From contig DATAXV010000218.1 of the NCBI GenBank assembly GCA_036272915.1, forward strand, positions 1 through 56,619: a stretch of 56,619 nt of DNA. The letters run 5' to 3'. Below the pieces are notes generated by a model, which saw only the letters and a list, made by a program, of their open reading frames with translations, searched no databases and was not told the origin of the DNA. Below are positions 1 through 6,909 of this stretch, piece after piece; the stretch's first letter is position 1; each line of letters begins with the position of its first letter. The position numbers and the translations under genes are program-made. The stretch is from DATAXV01 sp036272915. GTDB lineage: Bacteria > Chloroflexota > Dormibacteria > Dormibacterales > Dormibacteraceae.

Positions 1-4
1 CGGC

Positions 5-118
5 GCCGCCCTGAGGGCGGCTCGGGGCGGGTTCGTGCCCGCCGCCACGCGCCCGATGAGAGCCGGTCGCCTGTGGCGACCTCGGCAGATGGGGAGGTGC
101 GCGCAGCGCGCCGTCCCC
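5..118 (+). promoter_or_regulatory. Structured 5' leader, four hairpins, riboswitch candidate
   Basis: Four strong hairpins follow one another directly before an ion-permease gene: 5-21 (7-bp stem, TGA loop), 26-43 (6-bp stem, 6-nt loop), 62-86 (GGTCGCC/GGCGACC with TGT loop, extended by GCC/GGC across a TC bulge) and 91-118 (GGGGA/TCCCC around a GCGC inner stem). The last hairpin ends 7 nt before the CGGAG that precedes the ATG at 138, where it could act as an expression platform. Folded leaders of this kind upstream of cation permeases are often metal-ion riboswitches. I cannot assign a class by eye, and GC-rich DNA folds easily, so this is a candidate only. Confidence 0.35.
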
Positions 119-137
119 CGTTGATCGGAGCCGCCGG

Positions 138-1415
138 ATGACCGTGGCTCTGATCGCCGTCGCCGTCTTCGCCGCCTCGATGGCGGGCGTCATTATCCGG
201 CCGCGGGGTATCCCCGAGGCTTGGTGGGCGGCCGGCGGCGCCGCCCTGATGCTGCTCCTGCGGATCACGTCGCCGGCGTCGGTGCTGCACGCTCTCACCG
301 GCCAGTGGAACCTGTTCCTCTTCTTCCTGGGCCTGATGCTGATCTCGGGCCTGGCCGACCTCAGCGGCTTCTTCGACGCGGCCGCGGCCCTGGCGGCGGG
401 AGCGTCGGGGGGGAGCGGCCGGCGCCTGCTGCTGGCCATCTTCGCGGTCGGCGCCCTGATCACCGCCTTCCTCTCCAACGACGCCACCGCCCTGATCCTG
501 ACCCCGGTCGTGTACGCGGTCGTCACCCGGCTGCGGCTGCCGCCGATGCCCTACCTCTTCGCCACCACCTTCATCGCCGACACCGCCTCCGTGCTGCTTC
601 CGGTGAGCAACCCGATCAACGTGCTTGTCGGCGGCCACCTGCACCTGCCCCTCGGCGTCTACCTGGGGCACCTGCTGCCGGCCGCGGTGGTGGTCATCGT
701 CATCAACGCCGCCGTGTTCATGCTCATCTTCCGGAGGCAGGTCGCCCACCACTTCCGGATCGACTGGCGGGAGGCCCTGGCCCAGGCCACCGACGACCGG
801 CGCCACCTCCGGCTGGCCACCCTGGGCCTGGCCGCGGTCGGCGTCGCCTACCTGGCCGGTTCGTCCCTGGGCCTGCCCCTGGGCGCCGTGGCCATCGGCG
901 GCGCCGCGCTCCTGGCCCTGATCACGCTCGGCTGCCGCCGGTTCCAGGTCGGACGCGTGCGCGAGCACGTGAGCCTCTCGCTCTTCCTCTACGTGGCCGG
1001 CCTTCTGATCCTGGTCCAGGGCTTGCAGGACGCGGGCGTGACGGCGGCGGTCGTGCGGTGGCTGCTGACCCTGGCCTCCGGTCCGCTGACGGCGGTGGCG
1101 GCGGGCGTCCTCGGCGCCGGTGTCGCCGCCAACCTCGTCAACAACCTTCCCGCCACCCTGTTCCTGCTCTCCGGCAGCCACGGCGCCGGACTGGCGGCGG
1201 CGCTGCGCGCGCCCTTCCTGGTCGGCGTGCTCGCCGGCGCCGACCTGGGACCCAACCTGACGCCGGTCGGCTCGCTCTCGACCATGCTCTGGCTGGTCAT
1301 CGTCCGTCGCAAGGGCCTGAAGGTCTCCGCGCTCGACTATCTCAAGCTGGGGGTGGCCGTGACGCCGCTGCTCCTGATCGCCGCATGGCTGGGAATCGGT
1401 GCAACATTTCGTTGA
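138..1415 (+). CDS. ArsB/NhaD-type ion permease (ion transporter superfamily)
   Basis: This is a 425-residue polytopic inner-membrane protein with about ten hydrophobic segments. It carries two inverted-topology half-motifs: NDATALILTP (about 114-123) followed by SNPIN (157-161), and NNLPATLFLL with GADLGPNLTPVGS in the C-terminal half. These are the substrate-binding re-entrant regions of the ArsB/NhaD/SLC13-like superfamily, which moves arsenite, Na+/H+ or organic anions. The substrate cannot be fixed, because no arsR, arsC or arsA lies nearby. The ATG at 138 has CGGAG 7 nt upstream. The stop overlaps the next ATG (TGATG), so the gene is translationally coupled to a UspA-like protein, and the folded leader upstream suggests ion-responsive control. 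Confidence 0.85.
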   Translation: MTVALIAVAVFAASMAGVIIRPRGIPEAWWAAGGAALMLLLRITSPASVLHALTGQWNLFLFFLGLMLISGLADLSGFFDAAAALAAGASGGSGRRLLLAIFAVGALITAFLSNDATALILTPVVYAVVTRLRLPPMPYLFATTFIADTASVLLPVSNPINVLVGGHLHLPLGVYLGHLLPAAVVVIVINAAVFMLIFRRQVAHHFRIDWREALAQATDDRRHLRLATLGLAAVGVAYLAGSSLGLPLGAVAIGGAALLALITLGCRRFQVGRVREHVSLSLFLYVAGLLILVQGLQDAGVTAAVVRWLLTLASGPLTAVAAGVLGAGVAANLVNNLPATLFLLSGSHGAGLAAALRAPFLVGVLAGADLGPNLTPVGSLSTMLWLVIVRRKGLKVSALDYLKLGVAVTPLLLIAAWLGIGATFR

Positions 1416-1897
1416 TGCGAGTGCTGATCGGGGTTGCCGAGCAGGAGGGCGCCGAGCTGCTCTCCGAGCTGGACCGGCTCATCCCGCTCCGCGGTAACGA
1501 GCTGGTGCTGGCCCATGTCATCGACACCGGGGTGCGAGGCGAGATCGGCCTGGAACGGACGCGGCACCTTTCGCGGCCGATGCCGCGCTGGCGTCTCCGC
1601 CAGGTCGGCGAGGCGGAGCAGGAGGCCGCGGCCGAGGCCCTGGACGAGGCCAGGGCGGTGGTGGAGCGGCTGGGCGCCAGCGCCTCGAGCGAGATCGGGG
1701 AGGGTGAGCCGGGGAGGATCCTCTCGTCGCTGGCGGGTGAGCGCGGCTGCGCCCTGGTCGTGGTCGCCTCCCGGCTCCACCGCGAGGACGGTCCGGGACC
1801 CGGCCCTCGATCGGTCGGGCACACGGCACGCTTCGTGCTCGACCACAGCCCCTGCCCGGTGCTGCTGATCAGGGGCGAGGCGGTCTCCGGATCGTGA
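1415..1897 (+). CDS. Universal stress protein (UspA family)
   Basis: This is a 160-residue single-domain protein. It starts with the usual beta strand (MRVLIGVAEQ), has a central ELVLAHVID strand, and ends with ALVVVASR, then SVGHTARFVLDHSPCPVLLIRG. That end matches the C-terminal half of the UspA nucleotide-binding fold. The glycine-rich ATP loop is atypical (RLHREDGPGPGPRSVG), so nucleotide binding is uncertain. The start codon overlaps the stop of the upstream permease by one base. Many transporters carry UspA regulators as partners or fusions, so a role in sensing energy or stress for that permease is a reasonable inference. Confidence 0.85.
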   Translation: MRVLIGVAEQEGAELLSELDRLIPLRGNELVLAHVIDTGVRGEIGLERTRHLSRPMPRWRLRQVGEAEQEAAAEALDEARAVVERLGASASSEIGEGEPGRILSSLAGERGCALVVVASRLHREDGPGPGPRSVGHTARFVLDHSPCPVLLIRGEAVSGS

Positions 1898-1909
1898 GGG
1901 CGCCCTCGC

Positions 1910-2887
1910 TCACAGCTCCCACCCGGACATCACGCGCCAGCTGAACTCGGCGTCGGCGTCCGCCTCGTGATGGTTCCTGAACTGCTGGAGGAAGCAGGCC
2001 GCGTCGGTCAGCTGCCAGCCGATCGCGTAGAAGTCGATCGCCGCCTCGTCGACCTCGCGGCCACTGATGCGCGAATACATCTCCCTGACCTCGGCCGAGC
2101 CGCCGTTGACCAGCCACAGGTCCCGCTCCGGAGGCGCCAGCGAGACCGTGTCCCAGTCGATCAAAAGGAGACGGCCGTCGCTCCAGAGCAGGTTGCCCTG
2201 ATGCGGCTCGCCGTGGGTGATCACCGGCCGTGCCCGGGACTCGATCCGCTCGCGGAGCCGGTCGTAGGTGGCGAGCAGCCGCATCAGGCCGCCGGCGTTG
2301 GCCTCGAGCCAGCCCCGAGCCCGCTCGGCGAAGGGGCCCCCCGCCCAGGGCGATCCGAGGGCGGCGAGCGCCTCCTCGATCTCGGCGCGGTCGGGCACCT
2401 CGAAGCTGCGATGGAGCGCCACCGGCTCGACCAGGGCGGTGGCGTCGTGCAGCCGTGCCAGCAACCCGACGACGCTGCCGAGGTCCTCGGCCGCGACCGG
2501 CGCGCCGAAGTCCCCGGTGCTGCCCTCAAGGAAGGGATGGACGGCCAGGCTGTAGCGGTCGTCGACGCGGCGCACGGCGGCGCCCTGGTGGTCGGGCATC
2601 GGGGCGGCGACGAACTCCAGGCAGCCCTCCCGGTGGAGGGTCAGGGCGGTGACGAAGGCGCGGCCCAGGCCGTCGAAGGCGGCATCCCGGTCGTCGCCCA
2701 GCCAGGGTTCGGCATCAAGGTCGTGGACGGTGATGAAGTAGCGATCCCCTCCGGGCTCGGTGGCGATCCAGTGATAGGCGCCGAAGCCGAGCTGGGCGTA
2801 GGTAAGCGCTGGCGCCCTCAGTCCCCAGGCGTCCGTGAGGTGGGGGAGGAGGTCCTTCTCGTCGAGGCCGGGCGGTGGCGCGTTCAT
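1910..2887 (-). CDS. Aminoglycoside phosphotransferase family kinase, APH(9)-like
   Basis: This 325-residue cytosolic kinase of the APH/choline-kinase fold resembles spectinomycin-phosphotransferase-like proteins in its N-terminal GFGAYHW (34-40) and its late APPERDLW block. The catalytic loop reads HGEPHQGN (225-232), so glutamate replaces the usual aspartate of HGDxxxxN. The metal-binding motif is IDWDT (243-247). The native substrate is unknown, and resistance cannot be assumed. The start is ATG 2887, because a longer open frame would run into the divergent gene. TATCCT lies 10 nt upstream. It is head to head with a remnant of a second kinase, and the two upstream regions overlap. Confidence 0.8.
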   Translation of the reverse strand: MNAPPPGLDEKDLLPHLTDAWGLRAPALTYAQLGFGAYHWIATEPGGDRYFITVHDLDAEPWLGDDRDAAFDGLGRAFVTALTLHREGCLEFVAAPMPDHQGAAVRRVDDRYSLAVHPFLEGSTGDFGAPVAAEDLGSVVGLLARLHDATALVEPVALHRSFEVPDRAEIEEALAALGSPWAGGPFAERARGWLEANAGGLMRLLATYDRLRERIESRARPVITHGEPHQGNLLWSDGRLLLIDWDTVSLAPPERDLWLVNGGSAEVREMYSRISGREVDEAAIDFYAIGWQLTDAACFLQQFRNHHEADADAEFSWRVMSGWEL

Positions 2888-2897
2888 CCGCCACGGG

Positions 2898-2903
2898 AGG
2901 ATA
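2898..2903 (-). promoter_or_regulatory. Candidate -10 box (TATCCT) for the kinase at 1910-2887
   Basis: On the minus strand TATCCT lies 10 nt before the ATG with no Shine-Dalgarno sequence between them. It belongs to a recurrent leaderless-type arrangement in this window. No convincing -35 is visible. Confidence 0.35.
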
Positions 2904-2910
2904 CACGGCG

Positions 2911-3225
2911 TTGAGCTCGTGGCCGGTCCCGCCGGGCCTGGGCCGGCTGGGCGGCACCTCGCGGGGACGCGACTGGCTCCGGTCCCTGCCCGGGCTCGTC
3001 GCCGAGTGCGCCGAGCGGTGGGATCTCCGGCTGGGCGAGCCCTACACCGGCGGCTACACCTCACCAGTGGCTCCGGCCCGTGTCGGGGAAGGCTCGGAGG
3101 CCGTGCTCGGGGTCGACCGCAAGCGGGTCCGGCTCTGGTGTCTGGTCCAGGCCCTGGCCTGGGGGCTGGGCAGTGACTACCTGGAGCAGCGGGTGGAGAC
3201 GGCGCGCTGGCTCCGTGACGGATGA
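2911..3225 (+). pseudogene. Streptomycin-6-kinase-like APH gene with internal deletion
   Basis: From TTG 2911 (GGGAGG upstream, 10-nt spacing) the frame encodes 104 residues. Residues 1-54 (VPPGLGRLGGTS, LPGLVAECAERW, LGEPYTGGYTS, PAR) look like the N-terminus of the APH(6) family. Residues 65 onward (GVDRKRVRLWCLVQALAWGL) look like the C-terminal helix of the same family. Everything between, including the HGD catalytic loop and DxD motif (roughly 190 residues in intact members, from memory), is missing, and the frame is kept across the junction. The product cannot be a kinase. It is most likely a deletion remnant, and a short residual protein could still be made. Confidence 0.65.
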
Positions 3226-3276
3226 GGGGGAAGGGAGGTCCGGCCGGGGTGGATGACCAACCCGGCCGGACCGGTG

Positions 3277-4200
3277 CTACAGGGCGCCGACCTCGGCGAC
3301 CTCCTCCGGCGTGAGCTGCCAGTCGGAGGCCTTGAGGTTCTCCGCCACATGCTCGGGCGTGGTCGCGCTGGCGATGACCGTGCTCACCTCGGGGTGGCCG
3401 AGGAGCCAGTCCAGGGCCAGCTCGGTGAGGCCGTGGCCCCGCTGCTTCGCGTACGCCTCGAGCCGCCCGATACGGTCGAAGTTCTCGTCGGTGAAGACGC
3501 GCTCGCCCCGCGGGCTGCCGGTGAGGCGCGCGCCCTCCGGCGAGACGCCCTTGCGGTACTTGCCGGTGAGGAAGCCGGAGGCGAGCGGGAAGTAGGGGAT
3601 CTGACCGACGCCGAAGGCTCCGCAGGCGGGAAGCACGTCGGCCTCGACGCCCCGCTCAAACAGGTTGTAGTGGTTCTGCGCGGAGATGGGGACGGTCAGG
3701 TGGTTGACGCGGGCGGTCCAGCCGGCGTCGGCGATCTGCCAGCCGCGGAAGTTGCTGTGGCCGATGTAGCGGACCTTGCCCTGGCGGACGAGGTCGTCGA
3801 GCGCCTGCAGAGTCTCCAGGATCGGGGTTTCCGGATCCGGCCGGTGGATCTGGTAGAGGTCGATGTAGTCGGTCTGGAGGCGCTGGAGGCTCTCCTCGAC
3901 CGCCAGCGTGATCCACCGTCGCGACGTCCCTCGCCGGTGCCGGGCCTCGCCCCGCGGCGACGCGAACTTGGTGGCCAGGACGACATCGTGGCGGCGGTTG
4001 CCGACGATTCGCCCGATCAGCGTCTCCGATTCTCCGCCGCCGTAGCCGTCGGCGGTGTCGACGAAGTTCACGCCACCTTCGAACGAGGCGTCGAAGACGC
4101 GCCGGGCTCCGGCCTCGTCCAGCTTGCCCCCGAAGTTGTTGGTGCCCAGCCCGATGACGGACACGTCCAGACCCGATCTGCCCAGTCTTCGAAACTCCAT
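3277..4200 (-). CDS. Aldo/keto reductase
   Basis: This is a 307-residue NAD(P)H-dependent TIM-barrel oxidoreductase. The catalytic tetrad is visible as Asp48 and Tyr53 (FVDTADGYG), Lys78 (LATKF) and His119 (DYIDLYQIHRPDPETP). GKVRYIGHSNF and the late VIASATTPEHV block are typical of bacterial members that reduce aldehydes or ketones of small carbonyl compounds. ATG 4200 starts the conserved MEFRRLGRSGLDVS, and a longer open frame upstream has no family similarity. A GATACT element lies 8 nt before the ATG. The gene stands alone between plus-strand genes, and its substrate is unknown. Confidence 0.92.
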   Translation of the reverse strand: MEFRRLGRSGLDVSVIGLGTNNFGGKLDEAGARRVFDASFEGGVNFVDTADGYGGGESETLIGRIVGNRRHDVVLATKFASPRGEARHRRGTSRRWITLAVEESLQRLQTDYIDLYQIHRPDPETPILETLQALDDLVRQGKVRYIGHSNFRGWQIADAGWTARVNHLTVPISAQNHYNLFERGVEADVLPACGAFGVGQIPYFPLASGFLTGKYRKGVSPEGARLTGSPRGERVFTDENFDRIGRLEAYAKQRGHGLTELALDWLLGHPEVSTVIASATTPEHVAENLKASDWQLTPEEVAEVGAL

Positions 4201-4208
4201 ATGCTTCC

Positions 4209-4214
4209 AGTATC
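4209..4214 (-). promoter_or_regulatory. Candidate -10 box (GATACT) for the aldo/keto reductase
   Basis: On the minus strand GATACT ends 8 nt before ATG 4200. A weak GGAAG lies in the gap, so either a leaderless or a very short-leader mRNA is possible. Confidence 0.3.
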
Positions 4215-4314
4215 GTGCGCGCCGCTTTGGGCCTGCTCCGACACGCTGCGGAACCCCCGCGGACCACGGCCGTCGCCTCCCTCTCGAGCGTCGGCGCAGC
4301 GGCGCTCGCCGAAT

Positions 4315-4320
4315 TAGAAT
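4315..4320 (+). promoter_or_regulatory. Candidate -10 box (TAGAAT), leaderless-type
   Basis: TAGAAT matches five of six positions of the TATAAT consensus and ends 6 nt before the GTG at 4327. Transcription would then begin at or next to the start codon. No Shine-Dalgarno sequence is present. Confidence 0.5.
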
Positions 4321-4326
4321 TCCAGC

Positions 4327-5151
4327 GTGCCGGAGGAGGAGATAGCGGAGATAGAACTGCGCACGACGTCGGCCTTCGTCAGAAGCGCGCCGCCGGCCGC
4401 GCCGACCGCGGTCAGGGCGAGCCCGGGCGAGCAGTCCGCCACCATCAGCTGGAAGTCGGTCGCCGACGCCGGCATCCACGAGTTCGAGGTGACGGCGATG
4501 CCCGGGGGCAGGACGGTGTCCGCCGAGGCGGGGCAGTCCAGCGTCCTCGTCGGCGACCTGAAGGACCGCCACCGCTACACGTTCACGGTCACCGCCATCT
4601 CGCCGTCGGGGAGGGCGGTGTCGAATCCGTCGGCACCGATCTGGCCTGGCGACGACGCCCCCGGCTACCTCCTGCCGCTCCAGCTGCTATATCTCGTGGT
4701 GCTGGTCGCCGCGGCCTTCGCCTACGCCCTGGCCGGCTCCACGGTCGCCTCGCACACGCCGCAACTGGCCGAGCTGGTCCGGATCCGGAACGTGCTCCCG
4801 CAGGGCTTCGCCGGCGTGCCTCTGAGCATCGCCTGGTTCGGCGCTCTGGGAGCGGTGATGATCTCCTTCGGCGGCCTCTTCGACCACGGGCACCGAGACT
4901 GGCAGCGGAGCTACACGGCCTGGCACATCACCCGGCCCCTGCTCGGCGCGATCATGGCCATGATCGGCTTCCTGCTCCTGAGCGGGACGCTCCGCGCCGC
5001 CGGAGCCCCGCTCAACTTCGCCACCGCCGGGACCGGCCGCCTGATCCTCTATGCGGTCGCCTTCGTCATCGGCTTCCGCGAGTCGGTCTTCCGGACACTG
5101 GTCAAGCAGCTCGCCGACGTCCTCATCTCCCCCGGCCTGGGCGGGGTCTGA
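4327..5151 (+). CDS. Fibronectin type III domain membrane protein
   Basis: This 274-residue protein of unknown function has two parts. Residues about 24-107 form one fibronectin type III domain (PPAAPTAVRASPGEQSATIS, DLKDRHRYTFTVTAIS, SNPSAP). Residues about 117-265 carry four hydrophobic segments (LLPLQLLYLVVLVAAAFAYA, a GFAGVPLSIAWFGALGAVMI segment, the LLGAIMAMIGFLLL segment, and LILYAVAFVIGF). There is no Sec signal peptide before the FnIII domain, so the domain probably faces the cytoplasm unless the first segment inverts it, which is unusual. The start is GTG 4327, 6 nt after a -10-like TAGAAT. It converges with the alpha/beta hydrolase downstream. Confidence 0.7.
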   Translation: MPEEEIAEIELRTTSAFVRSAPPAAPTAVRASPGEQSATISWKSVADAGIHEFEVTAMPGGRTVSAEAGQSSVLVGDLKDRHRYTFTVTAISPSGRAVSNPSAPIWPGDDAPGYLLPLQLLYLVVLVAAAFAYALAGSTVASHTPQLAELVRIRNVLPQGFAGVPLSIAWFGALGAVMISFGGLFDHGHRDWQRSYTAWHITRPLLGAIMAMIGFLLLSGTLRAAGAPLNFATAGTGRLILYAVAFVIGFRESVFRTLVKQLADVLISPGLGGV

Positions 5152-5161
5152 GGCTCGCGCC

Positions 5162-5965
5162 TCAGGCGTAGACCTCGCCGAGGAAGCCGGTCACCGCGGA
5201 GAGGAAGTCGGGGAAGTTCTCGCGCCGGATGTTGTGCCCGGCGCCGGTGATGCGCGTGGTCCTGCCCTTGGCCAGCAGCTTCACCGCCTCCTCCGCGTTC
5301 TTCTCGTCCACGATCGCGCCGCGGGAGGTGTCGGCGGTCAGCAGCAGGGTCGGCGCCTGGATCCGCGCCGCGACCTCGCGCCAGGGCCGCTGCTGGAGGG
5401 TGGTGGAGCGCTCGTAGACCAGCGGGCTCAGCTGCCGCTTGGACTCGGCCCAGGCCGGGAACTCGACCTCGTCCCAGCCGGGCTGGTTCTTGCGCCCCTG
5501 GCGGATGATCTCCTCGACCGGCGTCGCCTGCATCTCACGCATCGACCTGGCCCGGTCGGCGGTGGCGACACGGGGCCCGCCATCGCGCCACCCCGGGTCC
5601 TCGAGCACTGCACAGGCGACGGTCTCGGGATGCTCGGCGGCGAGCAGGGCCGCGCTGGAGCCGCCCATCGAGTGGCCGATCACGGCGACCTGGCCCAGGC
5701 CGAGCGCGGTGACGAACGCGGCCACGTCGTCGGCGCGCAGCTTCGGGGAGTCGTCGTCGCCGGGCGGGTCGGACTCGCCGTGCCCCCTGGCGTCGGGCAT
5801 GATCAGGTCGTAGCGGTCCTGGAGGGCGGTGGCGACACGGGTCCAGCACAGCCCGTTGTCGGAGAAGCCGTGGAGCAGAAGGACCGGAGGCCTTCCCGCG
5901 CCGGTGCGATGGTAGTGAAGCCGCCCGCCGGTGGTCGGCACGTCACCGGATTCCCACTCGCTCAT
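5162..5965 (-). CDS. Alpha/beta-fold hydrolase
   Basis: This is a 267-residue cytosolic hydrolase. The oxyanion-hole motif is LLHGF (30-34), the nucleophile elbow is GHSMGG (97-102, Ser99), an acidic residue follows the LLLTADTSRG strand, and the catalytic His lies in TGAGHNIRRENFP near the C-terminus. The DARGHGESD segment is typical of esterase, haloperoxidase and C-C hydrolase relatives. The substrate cannot be inferred. ATG 5965 has a GGGAGG Shine-Dalgarno on its strand. It lies 19 nt from ctaG in the same direction (ctaG upstream), so the two may be cotranscribed. Confidence 0.9.
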   Translation of the reverse strand: MSEWESGDVPTTGGRLHYHRTGAGRPPVLLLHGFSDNGLCWTRVATALQDRYDLIMPDARGHGESDPPGDDDSPKLRADDVAAFVTALGLGQVAVIGHSMGGSSAALLAAEHPETVACAVLEDPGWRDGGPRVATADRARSMREMQATPVEEIIRQGRKNQPGWDEVEFPAWAESKRQLSPLVYERSTTLQQRPWREVAARIQAPTLLLTADTSRGAIVDEKNAEEAVKLLAKGRTTRITGAGHNIRRENFPDFLSAVTGFLGEVYA

Positions 5966-5984
5966 GTCGCTCCCTCCCGCGCTG

Positions 5985-6812
5985 TCAGCGCTGCATGGTC
6001 CTGAGGTACGCCTGCATCTGCTCCCAATCCTCGCTGTTCTGCGTGATCGGGACCGCGGTATCGACGAAGTCGGCGTCGACCTCGCCTCTGAACCACCGGA
6101 AGAAGACGTAGAGGGCGTCCCAGATCATGACGCCCATGTCCATGAACATCATCACCGCCCCGGCCACGGTCTGGTCGGTGTGCGGGGTCAGGAAGGGGCT
6201 GATCCTGGGGTCGTGCAGGTAGGGCGTGTAGAGCACGCCGGGCGCGAACTGAAGGATCAGGGAGATGGCCATCATCGGCAGCGATCCCAGGCCGAGGTAG
6301 ACGAGCTTGGAGAGCGGGCTCAGCCGCCAGGTGGCCTGGCTGCTGGTCGAATCGATGAGCGGCCACCAGAAGAGGACGCCGACGAGGAGGAAAGTCAGGT
6401 GCTCACAGGCGTGGACGGTGTTGTTCTCGACGGCGACGTCGAAGATCGGCGGGAAATGCCAGAGGAGCAGACCGATCGCGGACAGCACGATCGCGGCGAC
6501 CGGCTCGGTCAGCCACCGGATCGGCGGCACCAGCCGGATCAGGCGCGCCACCATCGGCGGGGTCAGCCCGAGCAGAAGAAGCGGCGGCGCGCAGGCGAAC
6601 AGGAGCATGTGCTCGACCATGTGGGCACTGAGCAGGTAGCTGTCGCCGAGCGTGTCGATGGGCGTCTCCAGCGCGGCCCAGATCAGGAAGATGCCGGCAC
6701 CGAAGAAGAGATAGTGGCGCCGCTGCGCGCCGCGCTCGCGGGCCAGCCAGGCGTGTCCGAGGAGCAGGGCGAGCAGGCCCACGTACACGCTCGGATCGAC
6801 GGGCCAGGCCAT
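5985..6812 (-). CDS. ctaG: Cytochrome c oxidase assembly protein, CtaG/caa3 type
   Basis: This 275-residue membrane protein has about seven transmembrane segments and conserved histidines in MVEHMLLF, LLLWHFPP and HACEHLTF. That pattern is typical of the CtaG_2 family, which helps assemble the CuA/heme-copper centre of caa3-type oxidase. Other hallmarks are PPLLLLGL after the first histidine pair and the DALYVFFRW C-terminal segment. ATG 6812 (MAWPVDPS) is preferred over a longer frame with no membrane character. TACCCT lies 6 nt upstream, suggesting leaderless expression. No oxidase subunits are in the window, so the gene is detached from its usual partners. Confidence 0.88.
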   Translation of the reverse strand: MAWPVDPSVYVGLLALLLGHAWLARERGAQRRHYLFFGAGIFLIWAALETPIDTLGDSYLLSAHMVEHMLLFACAPPLLLLGLTPPMVARLIRLVPPIRWLTEPVAAIVLSAIGLLLWHFPPIFDVAVENNTVHACEHLTFLLVGVLFWWPLIDSTSSQATWRLSPLSKLVYLGLGSLPMMAISLILQFAPGVLYTPYLHDPRISPFLTPHTDQTVAGAVMMFMDMGVMIWDALYVFFRWFRGEVDADFVDTAVPITQNSEDWEQMQAYLRTMQR

Positions 6813-6818
6813 CCCCGC

Positions 6819-6824
6819 AGGGTA
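6819..6824 (-). promoter_or_regulatory. Candidate -10 box (TACCCT) for ctaG, leaderless-type
   Basis: On the minus strand TACCCT ends 6 nt before ATG 6812. There is no separate Shine-Dalgarno with usual spacing; a GCGGGG run touches the ATG. Confidence 0.4.
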
Positions 6825-6896
6825 CCCGATGGGCCTCGAGGTCGGCGGCCCACATCTGGCGCCGGCGGGCCATGGTCCGGCGCGGGGCCGCTGCCG

Positions 6897-6902
6897 TATC
6901 GT
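6897..6902 (+). promoter_or_regulatory. Candidate -10 box (TATCGT), leaderless-type
   Basis: TATCGT ends 7 nt before ATG 6910 of the LigD-type polymerase gene, with no Shine-Dalgarno in the gap. The adjacent ctaG gene is transcribed divergently. Confidence 0.4.
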
Positions 6903-6909
6903 GCGCACC

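Noticed and set aside
221..1414. Upstream extension of the UspA reading frame
   Set aside because: The frame stays open inside the permease gene but is low-complexity; UspA similarity begins at ATG 1415.
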